Position numbers and translations under genes: made by a program. The notes below the pieces were generated by a model. The model was not told the DNA's origin. It worked only from the letters and a program-made list of their open reading frames with translations, and made no database searches. Below, piece after piece: positions 1-9,400 of a stretch of 64,000 nt of DNA. Source of the stretch: Williamsia herbipolensis (GTDB lineage: Bacteria > Actinomycetota > Actinomycetes > Mycobacteriales > Mycobacteriaceae); assembly GCF_000964005.1 (NCBI RefSeq), contig NZ_JXYP01000031.1:1-64000 (forward strand). The letters are read 5' to 3'. Within the stretch, counting starts at the first letter, position 1. Each line of letters opens with the position of its first letter.

Positions 1-58
1 CGTGGGACACGAAGGCCTCCTGGTGGTGAAGCGGTGAACTAGACAGCTCCACTTCACA
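1..58 (-). mobile_element. Probable 5' edge of an IS481-type insertion sequence, truncated by the window
   Basis: Read on the minus strand, bases 10 to 1 give GTG TCC CAC, encoding the Met-Ser-His typical of the first residues of many IS481-family transposases. An AGGAGG ribosome binding site lies 6 bases upstream. The element end would be the TGTGAAG that begins at base 58 on the minus strand, which resembles the TGTGAA-starting terminal repeats of IS481. Only three codons are inside the window, so this rests on a remembered family pattern and position; the rest of the transposase would lie to the left. Confidence 0.4.
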
Positions 59-126
59 CCCGGGGGCCTTCTTCCGTCAGCCCGACTCACCGCCGCGAGG
101 CGGGACAACCTCCCTGGACATCACAA

Positions 127-1362
127 CTAGACCGGCTTCTCGAGCTCCGCGGCGATCGCCTCGACGCCGGTCGCCACATCGGTGAACGAGGTGCTGAGCG
201 GACTCAGTCCGAGTCGGATCCCGCTGGGGCGTCGGAAGTCCGGGATGATGCCCCGCTCCCACAGTCGCGCCGTGATGCGTTGCGACTCGGGGTGGTCGAT
301 GGTGACGTGGCCGCCGCGACGGTCGGGGTCGCGGGGTGTCGCGACGGTGACGCCGTGGTCGGCAAGACGTTCGTCGACGAGGGCGATCGCGAATCCGGTG
401 AGCGCCGTCGACTTCTCGCGGATCGCATCGACACCGGCCTCGTCGATGAGGTCGAGCATGTCGATCATCGGCTGCATCGCGACGATCGGCGGTGTCCCGC
501 TCAGGAGGCGTCGAACACCATGGGCGGCAACGTAACCCTGCCTCATCTCGAATGATGACTCCGCACCCATCCATCCCCAGATGGGCTGGGTGACGTCGGC
601 GAGGTGTCGGTGCGCGACGTAGGCGAAGGCCGGCGAGCCGGGCCCACCGTTGAGGTACTTGTAGGTGCAGCCGACGGCGAGATCGACGCCCCACTTGTCG
701 AGGTGGATCGGCAGGGCCCCGGCGGAGTGGCAGACGTCGAGCAGGACCAACGCTCCGTGGGCGTGCGCGGCATCGGTGATCGCCGCGGCGTCGAGCAGGT
801 GCCCCGAGCGGTAGGCGACGTGGCTGACCAGGACCAACGCCGTCTGATCGCCGAGCACCGGCGCGAGGAGATCGGCGGTGACCCCGGCGTCGTGGTCCGG
901 GTCGATCCAGCGCAGTGTCGCACCGGTCTCGGCGGCGATGCCCTCGGCGAGGTAGCGGTCGGTGGGGAAGTTGCCGCGGTCGACGACGATGTCGGTGCGG
1001 CCGGGTCGCAGCGCCAGGGCCGCGCGGATCAGTTTGTACAGCAGGACGGTCGTCGAATCCGCGACAACGGTCTGTCCCGCAGCGGCACCGAGGGTGACCG
1101 CGCCGATCCGATCACCCAGTCGCAGCGGCAGATCGAACCACCCCTCGTCCCAGCCCCGGATGAGTCGCGTGCCCCACGCCTCGTCGACGAAGGCGCGCAT
1201 CCGTTCGGCCGTCACCCGCAGCGGGCGTCCCAGCGAGTTGCCGTCGAGGTAGGCCTGCACGTCGCCGCCGCTGACGAATCGATCGAGATGCGGGCGTAGC
1301 GAGTCCGCAGCATCGAGGTCGGCGGCCTGATTCTGCGCGGTCGATCGTGACGTGGTGCCCAC
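127..1362 (-). CDS. kynU: Kynureninase
   Basis: PLP-dependent cytosolic hydrolase of fold type I that cleaves L-kynurenine or 3-hydroxykynurenine to anthranilate or 3-hydroxyanthranilate plus alanine in tryptophan catabolism. The 411-residue protein has the family length and motifs: YLDGNSLG near the N terminus, LLDVCHSAGALP in the middle, and the PLP-lysine motif CTYKYLNGGPG followed by the substrate-binding C-terminal domain. The start is a GTG. No other kynurenine-pathway gene is in the window, so it may act in tryptophan salvage or NAD precursor supply. It lies downstream of parA on the same strand, with a tandem-repeat stretch just before its start. Confidence 0.93.
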   Translation of the reverse strand: MGTTSRSTAQNQAADLDAADSLRPHLDRFVSGGDVQAYLDGNSLGRPLRVTAERMRAFVDEAWGTRLIRGWDEGWFDLPLRLGDRIGAVTLGAAAGQTVVADSTTVLLYKLIRAALALRPGRTDIVVDRGNFPTDRYLAEGIAAETGATLRWIDPDHDAGVTADLLAPVLGDQTALVLVSHVAYRSGHLLDAAAITDAAHAHGALVLLDVCHSAGALPIHLDKWGVDLAVGCTYKYLNGGPGSPAFAYVAHRHLADVTQPIWGWMGAESSFEMRQGYVAAHGVRRLLSGTPPIVAMQPMIDMLDLIDEAGVDAIREKSTALTGFAIALVDERLADHGVTVATPRDPDRRGGHVTIDHPESQRITARLWERGIIPDFRRPSGIRLGLSPLSTSFTDVATGVEAIAAELEKPV

Positions 1363-1372
1363 CCGACGAGGT

Positions 1373-1432
1373 TACGTGCCCAACTGCGGGGTGTATCTGC
1401 CCAACTGCGGTCGTTACGTGCCCAACTGGCGG
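1373..1432. repeat. Three tandem copies of a 21-22 bp repeat upstream of kynU
   Basis: On the plus strand the core TGCCCAACTGCGG, or its TGCCCAACTGGCGG variant, occurs three times in tandem at 1373-1389, 1394-1410 and 1415-1432. Each copy is preceded by TACG or TATC and the period is 21 to 22 bases, two helical turns. The array fills the gap between the parA stop and the kynU start. The in-phase spacing would suit a protein-binding array, but similar short intergenic repeats also occur as dispersed elements in actinomycetes. No other copy was seen in the window. Confidence 0.7.
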
Positions 1433-1448
1433 GGTGGGGTGGGGCAGG

Positions 1449-2315
1449 TCAGGGTGTGGCTGCGGGGATCTTGGCGGTCGCCTCGATGAGGATGGTGCCG
1501 GCGAGTTCGCGGAACTGGTCGAACTGGGTGCGACCGTATTTCGCGCGCAGGGTCGGGTACTCGGCGAACGCCGCCGCTGCCACGATCGCATTGGCCTCGC
1601 CGAGGTAGCCGGGCAGCACGTTCTGGATCGACGGGTCACGACGCAGCCGCGTCACCGTGTCGCGATGGACCGCGGAGTTGGCCTTGTACTTCGTGATCAC
1701 AACACCGAGTTCGACGAGGCGACGGCCGATCTCGTCGCCGAAACGGCCGATGTAGGTCTGCACCTGCGGAATACCGTAGGTGGACAGCACATCCGGGATG
1801 GTCGGGATGATGTAGGCGTCGGCCAGGGCGAGGCCGTTGAGGGTGATCGGCCCCATGTTGGGCGGACAGTCGATGAGGACGATGTCGTAGTCATTCGTGA
1901 TGGGCGCCAGCGCATCCCGTAACGCCGACACCCCGGCCAGGGTGTCGTCGGTGCGTACCCGCATCGCGCTGACCTCCTCGGTCACCTCGATGAGGTCGAG
2001 CGACGACGGGATGAGGTCGATGCCGCCGACCCCACGGACCGTGGACACTCCTCGCTGGCGGGTGTTCTCGAGCGAGAACTCGGCGGTGCCGTCGACGGCG
2101 TCGGCGAACAGGGTCGCCAGAGTGTGCCCGGCGGAGTTCAGTGCGAGCCACCGCGCGTCGCCGAGGAACATGGTGGTCAGGTTGATCTGCGAGTCGAGAT
2201 CGACGAGCAACACGCTGCGTCCGAACTCACCGGCCAGGAACTCCGCGACCCCGGCGGTCACGGTCGTCTTGCCGACCCCGCCCTTGAGGCTGATGGTCGC
2301 GATCACCGCGGTCAC
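1449..2315 (-). CDS. ParA/MinD-family ATPase (orphan)
   Basis: P-loop ATPase of the ParA superfamily, 288 residues. The N terminus carries the deviant Walker A motif KGGVGKTT with the signature lysine, followed by LLVDLDSQ (switch I), the Walker B-like VLIDCPPNMG around residue 140, and a C-terminal helical part typical of short chromosome-type ParAs without an N-terminal DNA-binding extension. Such proteins position chromosomes, plasmids or other cargo by forming ATP-dependent dimers on the nucleoid. No ParB or centromere-like sites are visible nearby, so its cargo is unknown. It is co-directional with kynU downstream and with the photolyase homologue upstream. Confidence 0.85.
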   Translation of the reverse strand: MTAVIATISLKGGVGKTTVTAGVAEFLAGEFGRSVLLVDLDSQINLTTMFLGDARWLALNSAGHTLATLFADAVDGTAEFSLENTRQRGVSTVRGVGGIDLIPSSLDLIEVTEEVSAMRVRTDDTLAGVSALRDALAPITNDYDIVLIDCPPNMGPITLNGLALADAYIIPTIPDVLSTYGIPQVQTYIGRFGDEIGRRLVELGVVITKYKANSAVHRDTVTRLRRDPSIQNVLPGYLGEANAIVAAAAFAEYPTLRAKYGRTQFDQFRELAGTILIEATAKIPAATP

Positions 2316-2407
2316 GCGCGCACCCCAGCCGGGGCCGGTGTCCGCGGTGCGCGCATACCGATGAGACTAGGGAGCCGATCGCCACCACGGCGACCGGACG
2401 CGCGAAT

Positions 2408-3688
2408 TCACCGCGGCGTGCCGACCGCCTTGCGCCACGCGCTGAACGACCGGACCGGCGCCCGCCGCGGCGTCACCAGCCACGTCCACGGGTGCAGCTC
2501 CACCGGCGTGACCTGCGCGGAGATGCGGCCGAAACCGGGGACGGGCGCCCACGTGGCGGCCAGCGAGCGGCCGTCGAGTTCGTCGGCGACGACACCGCGG
2601 CGCACCTCCACCTCGCGGCCGGCGGCGATGTCGCCGAGGCATTCCGCCAGGAAGACCAGCCGCTTCCCGGACAGCCGTAAGCGTCGGAGCAGGGGCTCGT
2701 CGAACACGAACACCGCGGGCCGGTCGGGGTCGGCGGCGAGAGCGGGATCGTTGTGTCCCAACGATTCCGCGGTCAACCAGACCTGGTCGGCGCCCGCACC
2801 GTCGACCTCGGTGGGTCCGGTGGGGATGTCGGAGGCACCGAGATACGGCCCGTCGAGAGGTGCACCGTGGTCGCTCGGCGGCCAGTCCTCGATGGGACAG
2901 TCGGCGTTCAGCGCGCACTCGCCGCACAGCGACGGCGATCGTTTCTGCACCTGCCAGCGACTGAACCCGTAGGGCTTGCCCGAGCCGGTCCCGACGGTCC
3001 ACTGCCAGCCGAGCCGGTTGGCCGCGCGCGATCCGTCGAGCAGGTGGGCGAACATCTCGTCCTCACCCTCGCGCCACGTCGCCCCGACCCGCACCGTCCA
3101 CTGCGACGCCATCCACATGCGGGCCTGGTTCACCAGCCACCCGTCGTCGTGCAGCTCGTCGAGCGTCGCCGACATGCAGTTCATCTCGGTGGGCCAGGGG
3201 TCGCCGCCGAACGGCCGATCCTCCGGCGCCACCGGGCGTCGGGGTTGCTCGTACCGCAGCGACTCCCCCAGCTCGGTTCCGACGCGGGCGTAGAGGTGTC
3301 GGGCGTACTCCTGCCACAGGAGTTCGTCGCGGTACTTACTCTTGTCGCGGCCCGATGCGTCGGACACCGCGTCCCACACCTCGCGCAGTGACAACAGCCC
3401 GTGGCGGATGTAGGGCGACATCCGGCTGGCGCCTCGACGCCCCACGGGCAGCACGGTGTTGCGGTCGCGCGCGTAGCCGGTGATGTCGAGCGACGCCAGC
3501 GCGACGTCGGCCGCGGTCTGGCCTCCGGTGAACGCGCCGGCGGCGATGTCGGTCGGGTCCTCACGGGCCAGATCACCGAGATGCTCGGCGACCCAGGCGA
3601 TCGTCGCGCTGTGGTCGTCGGTGCCCGTGGGCGCCGGCGGAGTCGGTATCAGGGCCATGTCATCGACAGTAGCCACGGCCGCCGACAC
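2408..3688 (-). CDS. Circularly permuted photolyase/cryptochrome homologue with a putative Fe-S site
   Basis: The 426-residue protein begins with the photolyase FAD-binding domain (about 30-255). It shows SRMSPYIRHG (compare [10 protein letters not shown] in the normal photolyase at 45691-47103), an ELLWQEYARH helix and GWQWTVGTGSGKPY. After a linker, residues 301-426 look like the alpha/beta domain that normally comes first: VWLTAESLGHNDPALAA, AVFVFDEPLL, RLVFLAECLGDI, VRRG, and a final VRSFSAWRKAVG matching the domain exit. The order is therefore reversed. C171 (in EMNC), C255, C258 and C264-Pro resemble the four [4Fe-4S] ligands of iron-sulfur bacterial cryptochromes/(6-4) photolyases. DNA repair or light sensing is inferred. 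An internal ATG at 3658 is an alternative start. It lies 16 bases downstream of the aldo/keto reductase. Confidence 0.85.
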   Translation of the reverse strand: MSAAVATVDDMALIPTPPAPTGTDDHSATIAWVAEHLGDLAREDPTDIAAGAFTGGQTAADVALASLDITGYARDRNTVLPVGRRGASRMSPYIRHGLLSLREVWDAVSDASGRDKSKYRDELLWQEYARHLYARVGTELGESLRYEQPRRPVAPEDRPFGGDPWPTEMNCMSATLDELHDDGWLVNQARMWMASQWTVRVGATWREGEDEMFAHLLDGSRAANRLGWQWTVGTGSGKPYGFSRWQVQKRSPSLCGECALNADCPIEDWPPSDHGAPLDGPYLGASDIPTGPTEVDGAGADQVWLTAESLGHNDPALAADPDRPAVFVFDEPLLRRLRLSGKRLVFLAECLGDIAAGREVEVRRGVVADELDGRSLAATWAPVPGFGRISAQVTPVELHPWTWLVTPRRAPVRSFSAWRKAVGTPR

Positions 3689-3704
3689 CGCCTCGGCGGT
3701 GACG

Positions 3705-4709
3705 TCAGACGAGGCGCTTCTCGGGGCTCTTGGTCAGCGACGCGTCGCGGATGATGCTGCCCGACAACGCCTCGTCGATCTTCGCGAGCACATCGGCGTC
3801 GAGGGTGACCTCGGATGCCTTCACGTTCTCGCTGATCTGCTCGGGCCTCGAGGCGCCGACGAGGGCCGCGGCGACGTTGTCGTTGGCCAACACCCATGCG
3901 ACGGCGAGCTGCGCCATCGTGATGCCGAGGTCGGCGGCGATCGGTTCGAGCTTCGCGACGTCGGTCAGCACCGAGTCATCGAGGTAGCGCTTGATCATCT
4001 GATCGCCACCTTTGTCGTCGGTGGCGCGCGACCCGGCCGGCGGTGCCTGGCCCGGCTTGTACTTACCGGTGAGCACGCCCTGGGCGATCGGCGACCACAC
4101 GATCTGCGAGATGCCGAGCTCCTCCGACGTCGGCACCACCTTCTCCTCGATGACGCGCCACAGCGCGGAGTACTGCGGCTGGTTGGAGATGATCGAGAAG
4201 CCGGCCTCGCGGGCGAGCCGCTGGCCTTCCCGCAGCTGCTCTGCGGTCCACTCCGACACCCCGATGTAGAGGGCCTTGCCCGACCGGACGACGTCGGCGA
4301 ACGCCTGGATCGTCTCCTCGAGCGGCGTCTCGTGGTCGTACCGGTGGGCCTGGTAGAGGTCGACGTAGTCGGTGCCGAGGCGACGCAGGGACGCGTCGAT
4401 GCCCTCGGAGATGTGCTTGCGCGAGAGACCGGTGTCGTTGGGACCGCGTTCGCCCACCGGGAAGTAGACCTTGGTGAAGATCTCCAGCCCCTCGCGACGC
4501 TCCCCGGCCAGCGCCTGACCGAGCACCGTCTCCGCGGCACCGTTGGCATAGACGTCGGCGGTGTCGAAGGTGGTGATGCCGGCGTCGAGTGCGGCGCGCA
4601 CACACTTCTCGGCGATGTCGTTCTCCACCTGCGAACCGTGGGTCAGCCAGTTGCCGTAGGTGATCTCGGAGATCTTCAGGCCGCTGTTGCCCAGGTACCG
4701 ATACGCCAT
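3705..4709 (-). CDS. Aldo/keto reductase family protein
   Basis: NADPH-dependent oxidoreductase of the aldo/keto reductase superfamily, 334 residues when started at MAYRYLGNSG, close to the usual length of the voltage-gated potassium channel beta-subunit-like branch. The catalytic tetrad is visible: Asp and Tyr in FDTADVYANG, Lys in IFTKVYFP, and His in LYQAHRYD. The C-terminal ASRPEQISENVKA segment is the usual NADP 2'-phosphate-binding motif. Longer upstream starts were rejected because the family begins at this Met. The substrate cannot be told. It is probably co-transcribed with the permuted photolyase that follows. Confidence 0.9.
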   Translation of the reverse strand: MAYRYLGNSGLKISEITYGNWLTHGSQVENDIAEKCVRAALDAGITTFDTADVYANGAAETVLGQALAGERREGLEIFTKVYFPVGERGPNDTGLSRKHISEGIDASLRRLGTDYVDLYQAHRYDHETPLEETIQAFADVVRSGKALYIGVSEWTAEQLREGQRLAREAGFSIISNQPQYSALWRVIEEKVVPTSEELGISQIVWSPIAQGVLTGKYKPGQAPPAGSRATDDKGGDQMIKRYLDDSVLTDVAKLEPIAADLGITMAQLAVAWVLANDNVAAALVGASRPEQISENVKASEVTLDADVLAKIDEALSGSIIRDASLTKSPEKRLV

Positions 4710-4835
4710 CGCTCCACACACTCCTCGTCGTTCGTGCCCACCGGTCTCCTGACACGGTTCGCCGTCCACACGACTGTAGGCGCGCGGCCTGAAGTGCCCG
4801 AGGGCATGGGTGTGACCTGCGACTCTTACAAAATA

Positions 4836-4851
4836 TTTGCACTCGTTCGCG
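4836..4851 (+). promoter_or_regulatory. Shared upstream element (copy 1) of the two beta-propeller genes
   Basis: TTTGCACT, two bases, then TTCGCG lie 31 bases before the first propeller gene. The same pair with a three-base gap precedes the second propeller gene at 10096-10112, and a TCGGG follows in both. It is AT-rich against its surroundings. A binding site for the SARP regulator encoded between the two genes is a plausible inference only. Confidence 0.4.
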
Positions 4852-4882
4852 ACCATCGGGCCTCGAGAGCGAGGTGGTGGGG

Positions 4883-6415
4883 ATGAGCCAGCGGGAGATG
4901 CAGGACAGCGAGGTCGGTGGCCGCCGACCTGTGGACCGTGATGAGCAGACCGACACGCTGCGACGGTGGGCCGGGCGCGCGTTGCGGGTCGGCCACCCGC
5001 TGACCGCGGGCGGTGCGGCGATCAGCGGGCACCTCTACATCGACGACACCGATCCCGTCTCGGTGCGACACCGGATGACGGTGCTGCCCCGTCACGGCCG
5101 GGCGACCGTCATCGGTGCAACGGAGTTCCGCTACGCCCCGACTCGCGCCGCACTCCGTGCCGCCGCGACCGGCGGACCGACCCACGACACCTTCGTGGTG
5201 ACCGGCACCGAACGCAGCGGCACCGCACGCCGTATCGCCGTGGTGGTCCCCGTCGGCACCGGGTCGCCTGCGTCAGAGGTGGCGACCAGCGCGAACACCT
5301 CGAGCGCGACGATCCCCCTGCCGCACACCCCGTGCGCCCTCGTGTCGAGTCCCGACCGCGAACGGCTGTTTGCGATCTCGCCCGACGCCGCCGTCGCGAT
5401 GGTCGTCGACGCGATGTCGTGTCGCGTGGTGGAGACGTTCGACCTCACCGGTCCGGCCGCCGCCATCGTCGTCGATCCCCTCCGGCCGCGGTTGTACGCC
5501 GCGATCGCCGGGAGCAATTGCGTCGACGTGGTCGACTCGCGCTCCGGCGAGATCCTCGATTCGCTGTGGATCGACGACCCCATCCGGCTCGCGGTGTCGT
5601 CGGACGGGTCGCGTCTCGTCGTCGCGACCGGCGGGGGGGAGATCGAGGTGATCGACACCGCGACGACCCGCACCCTCGTGAACCTCGACGAGCTCGGGGC
5701 GGTGCGCGATGTCCTGCTCTCGCCCGACGACTCCCGGCTGTACGTGATCGCCCACGACGGTGCGGCGTGCACCGTGCAGCTCATCGAGTCGCCGATGCAC
5801 GCGCCGCTACCGACCCACCGCTTCAGTGCGCGCGGCGTGATCGGCGGTGTCGCCATGTCGGCCGACGGTCGCCGCCTCGCGCTCCTCGACGTCGGCTCCG
5901 ATCACCGCGGGAACGGCGACCGGCTCGTCGTCCTCGACGCCGCGACCCTCATGACGCGGAACATCGTCGCGATCGCACCGGGACACGGTGCCCCGGCGTT
6001 CGCCGCCGATCAGCGATCGGTGGTGATCGTCAACGCCCTCGACGAGACCGTCACCGTGATCGACATCGATGGCGAGCGCACCGGTGCGGTGACGGTGCGC
6101 GCCGGCGCACGGCCCCGATGTGTGGTCGTCGCACCCGACGGCGACACCCTCTACTGCGCGGGGGCCGACGGCGTGACGGTGCTGTCGCGGACGGTGACGG
6201 GCACCGTGCTCGGCGGCCTGCTCGACTCCGGTGTCCACCACGAGCTGTCGCGCGCCCCTCGCCACGGCACGGTGTCGGTGTGCGAGGACGGTTCGTTCGT
6301 CTACACCGCCGACGGTCCGTTCGTGACCGACGATCGTTTCGCGGTCCGGATCACCGATCTCTACCGACGCAATGCTCCCGTCGATGCCGACGTGGTGGTC
6401 GTCGGCGTCCACTGA
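4883..6415 (+). CDS. Beta-propeller protein with cadherin-like end domains (paralogue 1)
   Basis: About 510 residues from the ATG at 4883, which has a GAGG-type ribosome binding site; two GTGs upstream (4874, 4877) are alternatives. Residues about 30-125 resemble a VCBS/cadherin-like domain (RHGRATVIGATEFRYAP). A seven-fold YncE/YVTN-like beta-propeller follows, with repeats such as LSPDDSRLYVIAHDG and VVVAPDGDTLYCAG. The C terminus is a second cadherin-like unit (PRHGTVSVCEDGSFVYT). There is no signal peptide or membrane segment. It is a paralogue of 10225-11925, and the pair flanks the large regulator at 6441-9992, with which this gene converges. Function is unknown; a protein-interaction or sensing role is inferred. 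Confidence 0.8.
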   Translation: MSQREMQDSEVGGRRPVDRDEQTDTLRRWAGRALRVGHPLTAGGAAISGHLYIDDTDPVSVRHRMTVLPRHGRATVIGATEFRYAPTRAALRAAATGGPTHDTFVVTGTERSGTARRIAVVVPVGTGSPASEVATSANTSSATIPLPHTPCALVSSPDRERLFAISPDAAVAMVVDAMSCRVVETFDLTGPAAAIVVDPLRPRLYAAIAGSNCVDVVDSRSGEILDSLWIDDPIRLAVSSDGSRLVVATGGGEIEVIDTATTRTLVNLDELGAVRDVLLSPDDSRLYVIAHDGAACTVQLIESPMHAPLPTHRFSARGVIGGVAMSADGRRLALLDVGSDHRGNGDRLVVLDAATLMTRNIVAIAPGHGAPAFAADQRSVVIVNALDETVTVIDIDGERTGAVTVRAGARPRCVVVAPDGDTLYCAGADGVTVLSRTVTGTVLGGLLDSGVHHELSRAPRHGTVSVCEDGSFVYTADGPFVTDDRFAVRITDLYRRNAPVDADVVVVGVH

Positions 6416-6440
6416 GCACCGACGGACGCGTGCTCGATCG

Positions 6441-9400
6441 TCAGACGCCGAGCGCGTCGGCGAGCAGGGCGACACGACGCACGATCGCGGTCGCCCCGAT
6501 GCGTTCGGCACGCGCCGACACCGCCTGCAGCTCCCCCGGCTCGACGCCGGCGCCGGTCTCGGCCGCGAGCATCAGGGCGAGGTGCTCGGTCTCGATCTCC
6601 CACGCCACGTAGCCGCGACGTCGATGCTCGCGACGCGCGTCGGCGAGATGCACGGCCGCACATGTGTGGTCGCCGAGGGTGACGGCGAGGTGCGCCAGAT
6701 GGTGGTGCACCACACCGAACACCGCCGCCCACACCATGACCGTCTGATCGGCGAACGGCAGCAGTCGCGCGTACACCGCACGGCACGCCTCGAGGTTGCG
6801 CGTCACCGCCGCGGCGCGGGCGAGCGCCGCGAGGTACAGCGACGACAGCACCGACGTCGGGATCTCGGCGACGCGTTCGGCGGTGTAGTACTCCATCACC
6901 TCGACGGCCTCGGCCCGCAAGGCCGCCGCACCCTCAACGTCGGTGTGTCCGATGTCGTCGAGGGCGAGTGCCAGGATCGGTCGGAACATCGGCACCACGC
7001 GCGCGAGCTCGGCGAACGTGTCGCGTTCGGCGACCTGGGCGGAGAAATCACCCCGCAGGGAGTTCACCGCCAGCAGCGACAGTTGCAGCCGCCCCCACTT
7101 GCCGTGATCGCCGGGCGCGGTGGGCAAGGCGTTGAGCATCGCGATCCGTTCCTCGGCCTGCGCGAGACGGCCGACGGTGACGTCGATGCCGACGAGCCCG
7201 TACTGCACCAGCGCCGCCAGCTCCGGGTTGCGTGATGTCTGGGCCTCGGTGATCCGGTCCAGGATCCGCAGCGCGACATCGGGATCGCCGTGCTCGACCT
7301 CCGCGCGTGACGACCAGATCGCCACCGCGGGGTCACGGACACGACGGGTGGCGAGCGACATCAGGTCCGACAGCTCGGTCCGCGCCAGCTCACGCAGATC
7401 GGCGCATTCGGGCACCCGCAGACCGATCAGCACCGAGAGCATGACCGCGGCGAGTGCGTCGCGGTCGCCGGTGGCGCGGGCGGCGGCCAACGCGCGCAAC
7501 GCGAATCCGCGGCGCGCCTCCCAGTCGTTCTCCCACCCGAGTTCGATCACCAACTGCGACAGCAGACGGGCCGTGTCGGCGTCGTCGGCGACACCGGCGG
7601 CCTCCTGCGCCGCGAGCGCCTCACCAAGACTGTCGACCCGCTCGTGGTCGATGCCCTGGATCTGGACGAACAGGATGCCCTCGAGCGCATTCGCCAGCGT
7701 CGCGGCGATCTGCAGGTCGAGTTCACCGAGGCGACGCGCCATCGCCGCCGCCTCGAACAGGGTCGGGCGGGCCTGCGGATCGCGGATCCGGCGCATCGAC
7801 CGACCCCGGGCGATCAGCACTTCACAGCGGGCCACCGAGTCGCCCCGCGGGACCATCCGCTCCAGCGCGTCGCCGAAGTACTCGATCGCGTCCTCGTAGG
7901 CGGCGACGCGATGGGCGCTCTCCCCCGCGCGGCGCGAGTACATCGCCGCGGCAGGCCGATCGGCGTCGAGTGCGCGACTGAAGTGATAGGCCAGCCGCAC
8001 GAAGTCGTCGGTGTCGACCGACGCACCGATCGCCTCGAGTGCGCGCGCCACCGACGAGTGCATGCGCGCGCGGACCGCGCCGGCGGTGGTCGCGTACAGC
8101 GTCTCCCGCACGAGCGGGTGTCGCAGTCGCATGGCGTCGTCGGAGTCGTCGTCGGACAGCAGGAAACGCCGCAGCATCAACTCGTCGATCGCCTCGGCGA
8201 ACCGGGTGTCGTCGTCGAAGGCGTCGGGATCGAACGAGCGGGCGGCCTGCCGGAGCACGCTGCGCGACACCGACATCCCGATCACCGCGCACAGGTGCAG
8301 CAACCCGGCGGTGGCGTCGGACAGGCGTCGTTCGAGCTGGGCAACGGCATCGGCGACCGAGGAGGGCAGGGCCTCCTCGGGCATCCGCCAGTGCGCAGCC
8401 ATCAGCGACGCGATGAACATGGGCAACCCGTTGGAGCGCTGGTGCAACGCGTCGGCGTCGATGTCGAAACCCGCGAGCTCGACGAGTTCCTTCACGTCGG
8501 TCGGCGTGAGCAACCCCAGCGGGATGCGGTGCAGGCGGCCCGCCGACTCGGCGGCGTGCATCGTCGCGAGGAGTTCGTGGTGCGGGGCGAAATCGTCACG
8601 GACCGTGGCCACCACACACAGATTCGACCGCGCGGACGCCCCGACGACGTAGCGCAGCACCGCCAACGTCGCCGCCGACGCCCACTGCAGGTCGTCGATG
8701 ACCAACATCGTGACCGTGCCGGGATCACCGGTGAGCCACGTCGCCACCGCCTCCATCACCAGCGGCCGGTCGTCGGACACCGACGCCGGCGCGAGGTCTC
8801 CGAAGCGTCGCGCCGCACGGGGCGTCAGCCGCAGGATGTCGGCGCCGTGGCGGGTCAGCCACGCGCGGGTGTCGGCGGTGTCGCGGCGGTCGATCTCGTG
8901 GGTGACCGCCTCGACGAAGGGTTCGTACGGGGTGGCGGCGTTCTCGCTGCACCGACCGACGACGACCTCGACACCGGCCGCGCGCGCCCGGCGCGCGGCC
9001 TCGGTCACCACCGTCGTCTTGCCCGTGCCGCTCTCGCCGGACACCACGACGAACCGCCCGTGCCCACCGACGGCGGCCTCGATCGCGGTGTCGAGTTCGC
9101 GCAGCTGCTCACCGCGACCGACGATGTGCAGCCACGGATAGGTCGACCAGCCGACGGGCACCGGCTCGTCGGCGACGTCGACAGTCGCCGAGATGTGGGT
9201 CGCCGCGTCGTCACGCAGGAGGCCCGTGAAGACGGCGTCGGTGTCGGCGGAGGGGCTGACGCCGAGGGTGTCGGCGAGCACCCGACGACACCGTGCCGCG
9301 ACCGACAGGGCCTGGGCGCGGTCGCCGAGCGCGGCGTAGGCACGCATGGCCATCCGGTAGCCGACCTCGCGCAGGGGATCGGCGGCGAGCAGCGCCTCGG

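Noticed and set aside
1373-1432. CRISPR array
   Set aside because: Only three units, 21-22 bp period, no spacers of normal length and no cas genes.
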